Of a DNA stretch of 32,094 nt, positions 11,251 through 19,781 are shown piece after piece; within the stretch, counting starts at the first letter, position 1, and each line of letters opens with the position of its first letter. Where the stretch lies: positions 1-32,094 of the forward strand of contig JAOPWU010000088.1 in NCBI GenBank assembly GCA_025965515.1. Direction: 5' to 3'. Under the pieces are notes generated by a model. It was not told where the DNA came from. It was given only the letters and a program-made list of their open reading frames with translations, and made no database searches. The DNA comes from Mycobacterium sp. (GTDB taxonomy: Bacteria > Actinomycetota > Actinomycetes > RYN-182). The position numbers were made by a program, and so were the translations under genes.

Positions 11251-11859
11251 GTGACCGACGCCCCAGCCACGCCCCGTCGGGTGCTCATCGCCGAGGACGA
11301 GGCCCTCATCCGCCTGGACCTCAGCGAGATGCTCCAGGAAGAGGGGTACGAGGTCGTCGGCGAAGCGGGCGACGGCGAGGCTGCGGTCCGGTTGACCGAG
11401 GAGCTCCGCCCGGACCTCGTGATCCTCGACGTGCAGATGCCCGTCCTGGACGGCATCAGCGCGGCCACCCAGATCGTGCAGCGCCGGATCGCCCCCGTCG
11501 TGATCCTCACGGCATTCAGCCAGCGGGACCTCGTGGAGCGGGCACGGGAGGCCGGCGCGATGGCCTACCTGGTGAAGCCCTTCCAGAAGAAGGACCTGCT
11601 CCCGATGATCGAGATGGCGGTCTCGCGGTTCTCCGAGATCGTCGCCCTGGAGGCGGAGGTCAGCGACCTGTCCGCCCGGCTCGAGGCGCGCAAGGTCATC
11701 GAGCGGGCCAAGGGGATGCTGCAGACGGAGTTCGGCATGACCGAGCCCCAGGCGTTCCGCTGGATCCAGAAGACGAGCATGGACCGCCGCAGCACCATGA
11801 AGGCCGTGGCCGAGGGGCTGCTGAGCGGCGCCGACGTGCCGGTACCCACCGAGTCCTGA
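11251..11859 (+). CDS. pdtaR: ANTAR-domain response regulator (transcription antiterminator) PdtaR
   Basis: Two-component receiver joined to an RNA-binding ANTAR domain. Such proteins, when phosphorylated, bind paired-hexaloop RNA structures and prevent termination. Receiver: acidic pair E15/D16 in LIAEDEALIR, phosphoacceptor D60 in VILDVQMPVLDG, a switch threonine in ILTAFSQ, and K109 in VKPF. After a short coiled linker (~125-140), residues ~141-197 (ARKVIERAKGMLQ...AFRWIQKTSMDRR) form the three-helix ANTAR domain. The 202 aa are close to M. tuberculosis PdtaR (Rv1626), which is in the same gene neighbourhood. GTG 11251 follows GGGAG at 11239-11244. No cognate PdtaS-type kinase is in the window. 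Confidence 0.93.
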   Translation: MTDAPATPRRVLIAEDEALIRLDLSEMLQEEGYEVVGEAGDGEAAVRLTEELRPDLVILDVQMPVLDGISAATQIVQRRIAPVVILTAFSQRDLVERAREAGAMAYLVKPFQKKDLLPMIEMAVSRFSEIVALEAEVSDLSARLEARKVIERAKGMLQTEFGMTEPQAFRWIQKTSMDRRSTMKAVAEGLLSGADVPVPTES

Positions 11860-11873
11860 CGGAATCCTGACCG

Positions 11874-11888
11874 CGCGGGGGACCCGCG
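11874..11888 (+). terminator. Short GC hairpin after pdtaR
   Basis: CGCGGG at 11874-11879 pairs with CCCGCG at 11883-11888 around a 3-nt loop, 15 nt after the pdtaR stop. There is no T-run. It is a weak terminator candidate. Confidence 0.35.
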
Positions 11889-12039
11889 TCGCGGCCGCTG
11901 GGCCGTTCGGGTGGAGCGCAGGCTTCAGCCTCGCGCGGTGTGGCCTCGTCGTGCCCCCGCACCGAAGATGACGATGGGGACAGCACTGCCGCCCGGCCCG
12001 GAGCCGACGGTCGGATCCACCGAAAAAGAGGACGACAGC

Positions 12040-12630
12040 GTGCAGCACGACCTCGTGGTGCGCGAGGCCACACCGGACGATCTCGAGACGGTCGTGGCGC
12101 TCGCCCGGGACGTCGCGCCGGGCCGCGCCTCGCGCGGGCCCGCGCCGGCCCCGCAGCTGCTCCACGCCCGCTTCGCAGCCGCGCTCGCGGCGCCCGACGA
12201 GCGGCTGTTCGTGGCCTGCCGGGACGACAACAGCGTCGTGGGCATGGCCCTGGTCGTCGCGGGGACCACCGACGAGCTGCTGCCGGCGTCCGCGGTCCAC
12301 CTGCTGCGGGCCTGCGTGGCACCCGGGAGCCGGCGCCGGGGCGCCGGGCGTGCGCTGGTCGCCGCCGCCCTCGGCTGGGCCGACGAGCTGGGTGCCGAGG
12401 TCCTCACGGCCGGCGTCCCGCCCACCGCGCGGGAGCTGCGGCGGTCGCTGGCGCGGCTGGGCTTCGGCCCGTCGTCCGAACGGCGGGTCGCCTCCGTGGC
12501 CGTGCTGCGCCGGCGGCTCGAGGACGGCTCCACCGCCGGAGTGACCAGCGTGACCGGTGCGGACCACCTGGCGCGGCGCCCGTCCCGCCGCGCGATGGTG
12601 CTACGGCGGCGGGGCGTCAGCGGCGCCTGA
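12040..12630 (+). CDS. GNAT-family N-acetyltransferase
   Basis: A 196-aa acetyl-CoA-dependent transferase with unknown acceptor. The start GTG 12040 was chosen because AGAGG lies 8 nt upstream and the family-like sequence begins at LVVREATPDDLETVVALA. The frame is open further upstream, but that part is Pro/Arg-rich and unlike the family. The acetyl-CoA pyrophosphate loop is SRRRGAGRALVAAAL at roughly residues 93-107, preceded by the expected beta strand (HLLRACVAPG) and followed by ARELRRSLARLGFGP, the usual final helix and 'GF' turn. The last ~25 residues are Arg-rich. It is convergent with the thioesterase gene, with only 6 bp between the stops. Confidence 0.8.
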   Translation: MQHDLVVREATPDDLETVVALARDVAPGRASRGPAPAPQLLHARFAAALAAPDERLFVACRDDNSVVGMALVVAGTTDELLPASAVHLLRACVAPGSRRRGAGRALVAAALGWADELGAEVLTAGVPPTARELRRSLARLGFGPSSERRVASVAVLRRRLEDGSTAGVTSVTGADHLARRPSRRAMVLRRRGVSGA

Positions 12631-12636
12631 GCGCCC

Positions 12637-13083
12637 TCAGCGCGCGTCGCGCAGGGCGCAGGTCAGGCGGCTCGTGCAGATCCGCCGCCCGGCTTCGTCC
12701 ACCACGACGATCTCGAACTGGGCGCTGCTGCGCCCGAGGTGCAGCGGCGTGGCCTCGGCGCGCACCTCGCCGGTGGTGATCGAGCGGTGGTGGGTCGCGT
12801 TGATGTCCACTCCGACCGCGATGCGCCCCTCGCCGGCGTGCAGCGCCGCGGCGATCGAGCCGACGGTCTCGGCGAGGACGCAAGACGCGCCGCCGTGGAG
12901 GATGCCGTAGGGCTGGGTGTTTCCCACCACCGGCATGGTGGCCGCCACGGTGCCCCAGGTGGGCTCGACGAAGCGGATCCCCATCCGGTCCGCCAGCGTG
13001 CCGAGCGACGCGGCGGCGAGCTGCTCCAGGTCCAGCAGCGGCGCGTCCACGCCGGCGGCCGGAGCGGGAGGGGTGGGGTGCAT
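12637..13083 (-). CDS. PaaI-type hotdog-fold thioesterase
   Basis: A 148-aa acyl-CoA thioesterase of the PaaI/YbgC-like hotdog superfamily. It hydrolyses an acyl- or aryl-CoA; the substrate cannot be told from sequence. The signature GILHGGASCVLAETVGS holds H63 (HGG) and E72, the usual catalytic positions. VGVDINATHHRS and VRAEATPLHLGR are the conserved central and C-terminal strands. The start ATG at 13083 (minus strand) is fixed by AGGAG 6 nt upstream. It diverges from polA, with ~72 bp between the starts, and converges on the GNAT gene. A hotdog thioesterase beside polA recurs in actinobacteria (from memory). Confidence 0.87.
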   Translation of the reverse strand: MHPTPPAPAAGVDAPLLDLEQLAAASLGTLADRMGIRFVEPTWGTVAATMPVVGNTQPYGILHGGASCVLAETVGSIAAALHAGEGRIAVGVDINATHHRSITTGEVRAEATPLHLGRSSAQFEIVVVDEAGRRICTSRLTCALRDAR

Positions 13084-13143
13084 GCGGTGCTCCTGAGGGC
13101 CGGGCCGGCGCCTGTGCACCGGGTGGGTGGGTCGTTCCGACCA

Positions 13144-13149
13144 TAGACT
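13144..13149 (+). promoter_or_regulatory. Candidate -10 box of polA (leaderless)
   Basis: TAGACT fits TAnnnT and ends 6 nt before the polA ATG, so transcription would start at about the A of ATG. There is no Shine-Dalgarno before this ATG, which agrees with a leaderless message. No canonical -35 was found. Confidence 0.45.
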
Positions 13150-13155
13150 CGGCCC

Positions 13156-15924
13156 ATGTCGACCCAGACTCCGAGCACCGTCGCCGGCGCCTCCGCGGCC
13201 CCCGCCCCCCGGCGCGCCGCCGCCGGGAAGGACAAGGCCGACGCCACCGCGATCGACCGGCACCGCCTGCTGCTGCTCGACGGCCACAGCCTCGCCTACC
13301 GGGCGTTCTTCGCCCTCCCGGTGGAGAACTTCTCGACGACCACCGGGCAGCCCACCAACGCGGTGTACGGCTTCACGTCGATGCTCATCAACGTCCTGCG
13401 GGACGAGAAGCCGACGCACGTCGCGGTGGCCTTCGACGAGAGCGCCCCGACCTTCCGGCACGCCGCGTACGACGGCTACAAGGCCACCCGCTCGGAGACG
13501 CCGGCCGACTTCCGCGGGCAGGTCAGCCTGGTCCGCGAGGTGCTGGACGCGCTGCGGATCCCCGTGGTGAGCATGCCCGGCTTCGAGGCCGACGACGTCC
13601 TCGCGACGCTCGCCACGGAGGCGGCCGAGCAGGACTACGACGTGCTCATCGTGACCGGCGACCGCGACGCCCTGCAGCTCGTGAGTGACCGGGTCACGGT
13701 GCTCATGAACCGCCGCGGCATCAGCGACATGACCCGGTTCACGCCCGCGGCGGTGGAGGAGAAGTACGGCCTGACCCCCGAGCAGTACCCGGAGTTCGCG
13801 GCGCTGCGGGGCGACCCCAGCGACAACCTGCCGAGCGTTCCGGGGCTGGGGGAGAAGACCGCCACCAAGCTCATCCAGCAGTTCGGCAGCGTCGCGGACC
13901 TCTCCGACCACGTCGACGAGGTGAAGGGCAAGGTCGGCGACAACCTGCGCGCCCACCTGGCGTCCGTGCTGCGCAACCGTCAGCTGACCGAGCTCGTACG
14001 CGACGTGCCCGTGGGCGTGGCGGTCGACGGGCTGCGGCTCGGCGCCTGGGACCGCGACGAGGTGCACAAGGTCTTCGATGCCCTGCAGTTCCGGGTGCTG
14101 CGCGAGCGGCTGTACGCCAGCCTGCAGGCGGCCGAGCCGGAGGCCGACGAGGGCTTCGAGGTGGCCACCACCGTCCTGGGGCCGGGGGAGGTGGCCGGCT
14201 GGCTCGGGGAGCACGCGGCCGGCACCGCCCGCGTGGGGTTGTCGTTCAGCGGCACCTGGGGGCGCGGCACCGGCACGCTGACCGGGGTGGCGCTCGCGCT
14301 CGGCGACGGCCAGGGCGCCTTCCTGGAGCCGGAGCAGCTCACGGCCGAGGACGACGCGGCGCTCGGGACCTGGCTCGCCGATCACGACCGCCCCAAGGCG
14401 GCCCACGACGTGAAGGGGCCGCTCCTGGCGGTCCACGCCCGCGGCTGGCAGCTCGAGGGCGTCACCAGCGACACGGCCCTCGCCGCCTACCTGGCGCTGC
14501 CCGGCCAGCGCTCCTTCGACCTCGCCGACCTGTCGCTGCGCTACCTGCGCCGCGAGCTGCGGACGGAGGAGGCCGCCAACGGCCAGCTCACCCTCGACGG
14601 GTCCGAGGAGACCGACCGCGCCCAGGCGGAGGCGCTGCGGGCCCGCGCGGTCGTCGACCTCGCCGAGTCCCTCGACGCGGACCTGGAACGGCGCAGCGCC
14701 ACGCGGCTGCTGCGGGACGTGGAGCTGCCGCTCGAGGGCGTGCTGGCGCGGATGGAGGAGGTCGGCATCGCCGTCGACTCCGACCACCTGGCGGCGCTGC
14801 AGAGCGAGCTCGGCGCCGCTGTGAGGGAGGTCGCTGCCGCGGCGTACGCCAGCGTGGGGCACGACTTCAACCTGGGGTCGCCCAAGCAGCTGCAGCAGGT
14901 GCTCTTCGACGAGCTGGGGCTCCCCAAGACCAAGAAGATCAAGACCGGGTACACCACGGACGCCGACGCGCTGGCCTGGCTCGCCGTGCAGAGCGACCAC
15001 CCGCTGCTCGGGCACCTGCTGCGCCACCGGGACGTCTCCCGGCTGAAGACGGTCGTCGACAGCCTGATCCCGATGGTCGACGACGCCGGCCGCATCCACA
15101 CGACGTTCAACCAGATGATCGCGGCGACCGGCCGCCTCTCCAGCACCGACCCGAACCTGCAGAACATCCCGATCCGCACGGAGGAGGGCCGCCGCATCCG
15201 GCAGGCGTTCGTCGTCGGGCCCGGGTACGAGAGTCTGCTGACCGCCGACTACAGCCAGATCGAGATGCGGATCATGGCGCACCTGTCCGCCGACCAGGGC
15301 CTCATCGAGGCGTTCGGGAGCGGGGAGGACCTGCACACGACGGTGGCCAGCCGGGTGTTCGGGGTCGAGCGGGACCAGGTCGACCCGGAGATGCGCCGCC
15401 GGATCAAGGCCATGTCGTACGGCCTGGCCTACGGGCTGTCGGCCTACGGGCTCTCCCAGCAGCTGGGCATCACCCCGGACGAGGCGCGCGGCCAGATGGA
15501 GACGTACTTCGAGCGGTTCGGGGGCGTGCGGACCTACCTGCGCGATGTCGTCGACGTCGCCCGCCGCGACGGCTACACCGAGACCATCCTGGGCCGACGC
15601 CGCTACCTGCCGGACCTCGCCAGCGACAACGCCCAGCGGCGGCAGATGGCCGAGCGGATGGCCCTGAACGCGCCCATCCAGGGCAGCGCGGCGGACATCA
15701 TCAAGCTCGCCATGCTCGCGGTGGACCGGGGGCTGCGGGAGCAGGGGCTGGCGTCCCGCCTGCTGCTGCAGGTGCACGACGAGCTGGTCCTGGAGGTCGC
15801 GCAGGGCGAGCGCGCCGCCGTCGAGGAGCTCGTCCGGTCGGCCATGGCGGACGCCTGGCCGATGTCGGTGCCGCTGGAGGTCAGCGTCGGCGCGGGCCGC
15901 ACCTGGGACGACGCCGCCCACTAG
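13156..15924 (+). CDS. polA: DNA polymerase I
   Basis: Fills gaps and removes RNA primers in replication and repair. Domains in the 922 aa: 5' nuclease at ~35-330 (LLLLDGHSLAYRAFF, FEADDVLATLA, VTGDRDALQLV, and the helix-hairpin-helix near SVPGLGEKTATKL); a 3'-5' exonuclease-like fold at ~345-520; and a family A polymerase at ~560-922. Motif A is DYSQIEMR with D698, motif B is RRRIKAMSYGLAYGLS, and motif C is QVHDELVLEV with D875. In the middle domain the metal-binding FDTETD-type motif is replaced by VGLSFSGTW, so proofreading is probably lost, as in mycobacterial PolA. The Ala/Pro-rich first ~33 residues are non-conserved. The stop is 26 bp from the convergent propeller gene. Confidence 0.97.
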   Translation: MSTQTPSTVAGASAAPAPRRAAAGKDKADATAIDRHRLLLLDGHSLAYRAFFALPVENFSTTTGQPTNAVYGFTSMLINVLRDEKPTHVAVAFDESAPTFRHAAYDGYKATRSETPADFRGQVSLVREVLDALRIPVVSMPGFEADDVLATLATEAAEQDYDVLIVTGDRDALQLVSDRVTVLMNRRGISDMTRFTPAAVEEKYGLTPEQYPEFAALRGDPSDNLPSVPGLGEKTATKLIQQFGSVADLSDHVDEVKGKVGDNLRAHLASVLRNRQLTELVRDVPVGVAVDGLRLGAWDRDEVHKVFDALQFRVLRERLYASLQAAEPEADEGFEVATTVLGPGEVAGWLGEHAAGTARVGLSFSGTWGRGTGTLTGVALALGDGQGAFLEPEQLTAEDDAALGTWLADHDRPKAAHDVKGPLLAVHARGWQLEGVTSDTALAAYLALPGQRSFDLADLSLRYLRRELRTEEAANGQLTLDGSEETDRAQAEALRARAVVDLAESLDADLERRSATRLLRDVELPLEGVLARMEEVGIAVDSDHLAALQSELGAAVREVAAAAYASVGHDFNLGSPKQLQQVLFDELGLPKTKKIKTGYTTDADALAWLAVQSDHPLLGHLLRHRDVSRLKTVVDSLIPMVDDAGRIHTTFNQMIAATGRLSSTDPNLQNIPIRTEEGRRIRQAFVVGPGYESLLTADYSQIEMRIMAHLSADQGLIEAFGSGEDLHTTVASRVFGVERDQVDPEMRRRIKAMSYGLAYGLSAYGLSQQLGITPDEARGQMETYFERFGGVRTYLRDVVDVARRDGYTETILGRRRYLPDLASDNAQRRQMAERMALNAPIQGSAADIIKLAMLAVDRGLREQGLASRLLLQVHDELVLEVAQGERAAVEELVRSAMADAWPMSVPLEVSVGAGRTWDDAAH

Positions 15925-15950
15925 GCCCGGGGCCGCCCCGTGACGTCACG

Positions 15951-18503
15951 TCACGGCGTGAGCGTCCAGATGCCCCGGCCGTGCGTCGCGGCCACCAGCC
16001 GCTGGCCCGGGGCGACCGTAAGGTTGTCGACGGCCGTGTGCGGGAGGTCCCCGACGCGCGCCCAGGTGGTCGCGGCCCCCTGGTCGGCGGCGGCCGCGAA
16101 CACCCCGACGTCGGTGGCGAGCGCGAGCCGCCCGCTGCCCAGCACCAGCGCGTCGCCGGGCGCGTCCGGCAGGTTCCCGGTGAGGTCCGCCCAGCTCGCC
16201 CCGCCGTCGTGCGTCTCGAAGACGACGCCCTGCCCGCCACCCGGGATCCACCGTCGGCTGTACCCGTTGAAGATCACGAAGGCGTGCTGCGGGTCCGCCG
16301 GGTCCACCGTCACGCCCTGGATGTAGCGGTTGGGCAGCCCCGTCAGGGGCAGCTGGTGCCAGCTCCCGCCGGCGTTCGTGGCGACACCGCGGCTGAACGC
16401 GGGGCCGGGGTTGCCCCCGCCGCCGGTCCAGGCGGCGTAGGTGGTCGACCCGCTCGTGCTGACCGCGGTGGCCGCGTGGTCGGTGCCCAGGTCGTACTGC
16501 CGGGACCACGTGCAGGCACCCGGGGTGCAGACCGTCGCCCAACCGGCGGTGGTGTCCCAGACGTACTGGCCGCCCAGCACCCAGTGGTTGGTGGTCGCGG
16601 GGTCCTGCGTCAGGGGAGCGGCGAACCGCGCGTTGGGGTCGCAGTCCGGACGCGCGACGCCGTAGCCGATCCGCTGGCCCTGGCAGGTGGGGCTCATGGT
16701 CGTGAAGGAGTGGCCGCCGTCGGTCGTCGCGTAGGTCGCGCCGTTCGTGTACTCGCCGACCATCCGGTTAATGTCGGCGGGGTCGACGACCACGTAGAAA
16801 CCGTCGCCGCCCGCCGGCTCGATGCCGGTGGTCCCGGGCCGGAAGAGGCCCGTGCCGTTGTCCTGCATACCGCCCCAGAAGCCCAGCGACGAGCCGCTCA
16901 CGCCGCCGCGCGCGTCGTAGAACTGCAGCGTGTGGAGGGTGGCGTTGAGGTTGGTCCAGCCGCCGTACCCGGAGCGGGCCGCCGGCCGGCGGTAGACGCC
17001 GCCGTCGTTGCCGATGACGATCTGGCCGTTCACCAGCAGGGACGCGTGCTGGTCGGGGTGCGTGGTCGGCGGGCACGCCGAGCCGCACGCGAGGCCCAGG
17101 TTCCAGTACGGGCTGGCGGTGCTGAACGTGCGGCCGCCGTCCCCGGTCCGGAAGACCTCCTCCAGCCCGACGAAGACGAGGTCCGGGTTCGTGGGGTCGA
17201 CCACCAGCGACTGGTTGTACCAGGACTGGATGCCGACGAGGTACGTGGGCGAGACGGCGGCTGTGAGCGCCGACCCGGAGTTCTCGAGCTTGGTGGCGTC
17301 GGCCAGCAGGGTCCACGGCCCCGCCGGGTCGCCGCTGCGGGAGACGTAGAAACCCTTGAGCGTGCTGGGCGCCCCGGCGTTCAGGGCGGCGGGGGACTGG
17401 ATCAGCGCGTACAGCCGCCCGTCCGACGCGTAGGCGAGTGTGGTGCGCCCGATGTCGGCGTTGTCGAGCCCTTGCGCGACGACGCGGCGGAACGTCGCCC
17501 CGCTGTCGGTGGACCGGTAGAAGCCGTTGCCCGGCGCGCCGAGGCGCCAGCCGTTGACGGCGACGACCTGCCGGCCCGCGGTTCCGGGGCGGATCGCCAC
17601 GCTGGTGACGTGGTTCGCGTACGGCGGCATGGGGTCGGTCGGGTCGGGCGCCAGGGCTCGGGTCCACGTCCCCCCGCCGCCGCTCGTGGTCCGGTACAGC
17701 CCGCGGTCGGTGGCGGCGTAGACGCCGCCCGCTCCGTCGAACCGGATCGCGTACACCTGGTGGTTCAGCAGGGCGGAGCCGCCGACCTGCGAGCCCGCGT
17801 TCAGCTGCAGCTGGCCGGTCTGGAGGTCGAGCCGGTAGACGCCGGTGCCCAGGTACGAGTCGGCGTTCGTGTTCGCCTCACCGGTCCCGACCCACAGGCT
17901 GTGGTCCGCCGGGTCGACCGCCAGGGCGCCGATCGACAGGGTCGGGGCGTCGTCGGTGAGCGGTTGCCACACCCCGCCGGCGTCGGCGCTGGCCCACACC
18001 CCGCCGTCCGCGGCGCCCGCGAAGAGCACACCCCGGTCGGTGGCCAGGGCCGTGATCCGGCCACTCACGACCCCGAAGCCGGTGCCCACGTTCGACCACA
18101 GCGGGTCGGTGTAGCCCTTCGGCTGGGCGTCGTAGGGCTGCCGGGTCTGCTCCGTCCAGGTCGCCGGGATCACGGGCATCGCGGCAGCCGCCCCCCGGGC
18201 GGCCAGCAGGGCGGCGGCCGGTGCCGGCGTCGTCGCGGGCGCGGAGCGGGCGGCGCTGTACGCGGCCGCGGTTTCTGCGAGGTCCGTCTCCCCGCCCCCC
18301 GCGGCGGGCGCCGCGAACGGGCTCACGGTCCCGGGTCCCGGTCGGGGGACCGAGGTGCCGCTGCGGACGACCGGGGCGGGCGGGCCGCCCGGGCCGACGT
18401 CCGCTGCGGCGATGCCGGGGACGGTGGTCGCGGTGAGCGCGCCGGCCGTCAGCGCGGTCAGCAGGAGCCACAGCCGCGGCGGCAGGGAGGGACGGCGGGG
18501 CAT
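15951..18503 (-). CDS. Secreted BNR/Asp-box beta-propeller protein
   Basis: A large exported protein of 850 aa with a Sec signal peptide: PRR basic start, hydrophobic LWLLLTALTAGALTA, likely cleavage after IAAA near residue 34. Most of it is repeated propeller blades with Asp-box turns (S/T-x-D-x-G-x-x-W/F): SADAGGVW (~174), STDSGATF (~331), TGDGGRTF (~454), TTDGGHSF (~596) and ETHDGGASW (~764). It ends in VAATHGRGIWTLTP. Such folds occur in sialidases, GH74 xyloglucanases and sortilin-like proteins; I see no decisive catalytic set, so enzyme activity is open. Start ATG at 18503 follows AAAGGA; an upstream in-frame start would put 14 residues before the signal peptide. There is no C-terminal anchor or sorting signal. 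Confidence 0.85.
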   Translation of the reverse strand: MPRRPSLPPRLWLLLTALTAGALTATTVPGIAAADVGPGGPPAPVVRSGTSVPRPGPGTVSPFAAPAAGGGETDLAETAAAYSAARSAPATTPAPAAALLAARGAAAAMPVIPATWTEQTRQPYDAQPKGYTDPLWSNVGTGFGVVSGRITALATDRGVLFAGAADGGVWASADAGGVWQPLTDDAPTLSIGALAVDPADHSLWVGTGEANTNADSYLGTGVYRLDLQTGQLQLNAGSQVGGSALLNHQVYAIRFDGAGGVYAATDRGLYRTTSGGGGTWTRALAPDPTDPMPPYANHVTSVAIRPGTAGRQVVAVNGWRLGAPGNGFYRSTDSGATFRRVVAQGLDNADIGRTTLAYASDGRLYALIQSPAALNAGAPSTLKGFYVSRSGDPAGPWTLLADATKLENSGSALTAAVSPTYLVGIQSWYNQSLVVDPTNPDLVFVGLEEVFRTGDGGRTFSTASPYWNLGLACGSACPPTTHPDQHASLLVNGQIVIGNDGGVYRRPAARSGYGGWTNLNATLHTLQFYDARGGVSGSSLGFWGGMQDNGTGLFRPGTTGIEPAGGDGFYVVVDPADINRMVGEYTNGATYATTDGGHSFTTMSPTCQGQRIGYGVARPDCDPNARFAAPLTQDPATTNHWVLGGQYVWDTTAGWATVCTPGACTWSRQYDLGTDHAATAVSTSGSTTYAAWTGGGGNPGPAFSRGVATNAGGSWHQLPLTGLPNRYIQGVTVDPADPQHAFVIFNGYSRRWIPGGGQGVVFETHDGGASWADLTGNLPDAPGDALVLGSGRLALATDVGVFAAAADQGAATTWARVGDLPHTAVDNLTVAPGQRLVAATHGRGIWTLTP

Positions 18504-18584
18504 GGGGCGTCCTTTCGCGACCGGGGGTCTCCCGGTCGGCACCATCCAGGCACAGGTTGCGCCCGCCCGCCACCCATGCGGGGC

Positions 18585-19556
18585 TCAGCTGCCAGCGCCC
18601 CCTGCGGTCGGCCGGGAGCAGACGAAGATCGCGGTGCCGGGCAGCAGGGCACCGCGCTCGGGGGACCACTGCCCCCAGGTGCGGCGCTGGCGGGCGGGCC
18701 ACTCGGGCTCCACCAGGTCCTCGAGCACCAGTCCGGCCGCGACGATCTCGCGCACCCGGTCGCCCAGGGTGCGGTGCGGCTCGACGTAGGCGGGCCGGCC
18801 GTCCGCGCCCGTCTCCAGGTACGGCGTCCGGTCGAAGTAGGTCTGGAAGACGGTCAGCGTCGCCGCCGCGGGGTCGTCGGGGAACACCCAGCGGAACGGG
18901 TGGGCGACGGAGAACACCCAGCGCCCGCCCGGGCGGAGCACGCGCGCGACCTCCCGCATCACCGTGGCGCTGTCGAGCACGAACGGCACCGCGCCGAACG
19001 CCGAGCAGGCGAGGTCGACGCTGGCGTCCGCGAGGGGGAGCCGGCCCGCGTCGGCCTGCGCCAGCGTGAGCCGGCCGCCGGTGACCGGGCCCGCGAGGCG
19101 CAGCTGCTCCAGCGAGATGTCGATCCCGACGACGTCCGCCCCGGCGGCGGCGAGCCAGCGGCCGCACTGGGCCGCGCCGCAGCCCACCTCCAGCACCCGC
19201 TTCCCGGCGAGCGCCTCCCGGGGGCCGAGCAGGTGCAGGTCGCCCTCGTCCAGCCCCTCGGGGCCCCAGACGAAGCGCGGCGTCCCGCTCCCCAGGAAGC
19301 TGCCGTTGGTGGCCTGGTAGTCCGCCGCGGCGGCGTCCCAGTAGCTGCGGTGTGCGTGCACGTCCTCGCCCGGCGCGACCGCGCCACGGCCCGCTGCGAC
19401 GATCTCCACCGCCTGGCCCAGGTGCCCGAGCGGCGCGCCCCCGTCGTCCCGGGTGGCCTCCCCGGGGCCGCCCGGCAAGGGTCTTGCGCCGGCGGCCGAG
19501 GTGCTGGGATTCTCCGGGGCAGGGGGTTCGGAGCCGGTCGGCCGGGGTCCGGACAT
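18585..19556 (-). CDS. Class I SAM-dependent methyltransferase
   Basis: A 323-aa Rossmann methyltransferase of unknown acceptor. Motif I, VLEVGCGAAQCGRWLA, begins at ~121 and binds S-adenosylmethionine. VVGIDISLEQL gives the acidic ribose contact, QADAGRLPLADASVDLA is motif II/III, and EVARVLRPGGRWVFSVAHPF matches post-motif III of UbiE-like enzymes. The first ~65 residues are a Pro/Gly/Ala-rich tail with no fold. A GTG at residue 66, just before HAHRSYWDAAAADYQ, is a plausible alternative start at 19361. ATG 19556 is kept with low certainty because its Shine-Dalgarno is weak. It is divergent from rpsA and 81 bp upstream of the propeller gene on the same strand, so they may share a transcript. 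Confidence 0.85.
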   Translation of the reverse strand: MSGPRPTGSEPPAPENPSTSAAGARPLPGGPGEATRDDGGAPLGHLGQAVEIVAAGRGAVAPGEDVHAHRSYWDAAAADYQATNGSFLGSGTPRFVWGPEGLDEGDLHLLGPREALAGKRVLEVGCGAAQCGRWLAAAGADVVGIDISLEQLRLAGPVTGGRLTLAQADAGRLPLADASVDLACSAFGAVPFVLDSATVMREVARVLRPGGRWVFSVAHPFRWVFPDDPAAATLTVFQTYFDRTPYLETGADGRPAYVEPHRTLGDRVREIVAAGLVLEDLVEPEWPARQRRTWGQWSPERGALLPGTAIFVCSRPTAGGAGS

Positions 19557-19569
19557 GTCACGATCCACG

Positions 19570-19583
19570 CCCCAAGTGTGGGG
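19570..19583. promoter_or_regulatory. Palindrome between methyltransferase gene and rpsA promoter
   Basis: CCCCA-AGTG-TGGGG is a 5+5-bp inverted repeat. It ends 7 bp before the rpsA -35 box and begins 14 bp from the methyltransferase start. It could be a shared operator, but there is no known consensus behind the call. Confidence 0.3.
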
Positions 19584-19590
19584 GTACCCG

Positions 19591-19618
19591 TTGACCTCCG
19601 GGACGGGCGCGGTAGCCT
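19591..19618 (+). promoter_or_regulatory. rpsA promoter
   Basis: TTGACC at 19591-19596 and TAGCCT at 19613-19618, with a 16-bp spacer, form the best housekeeping sigma-factor promoter in the window. It leaves a leader of about 155 nt before the TTG start. The leader is slightly less GC-rich and has no obvious long hairpin. Confidence 0.7.
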
Positions 19619-19781
19619 TGTCCCACACGAGGGCCGCGGGTCTCGGACCGAGCAGCCCCGCCGTGGTGTCATTTTCCGGTCGGTCTCGCGTTCGGCACTC
19701 CCGTCGGCGACTCTGCGCCCCGAGGATGGCCCTGGTCAGGCCCTCGCGCATCTCCTACGCCACCCTGCCGGAGCCGACCCC

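Noticed and set aside
11911-12039. Longer N-terminus for the GNAT gene
   Set aside because: The added 43 residues are Pro/Arg-rich and unlike the family; a good Shine-Dalgarno supports GTG at 12040.
15925-15950. Bidirectional terminator between polA and the propeller gene
   Set aside because: Only a 5-bp CGGGG/CCCCG stem and an 8-bp TGACGTCA palindrome are present; too weak to call.
15981-19781. Plus-strand continuation of the rpsA frame back across the propeller and methyltransferase genes
   Set aside because: It is antisense to two recognisable genes; the rpsA start is set by Shine-Dalgarno and family N-terminus at 19782.
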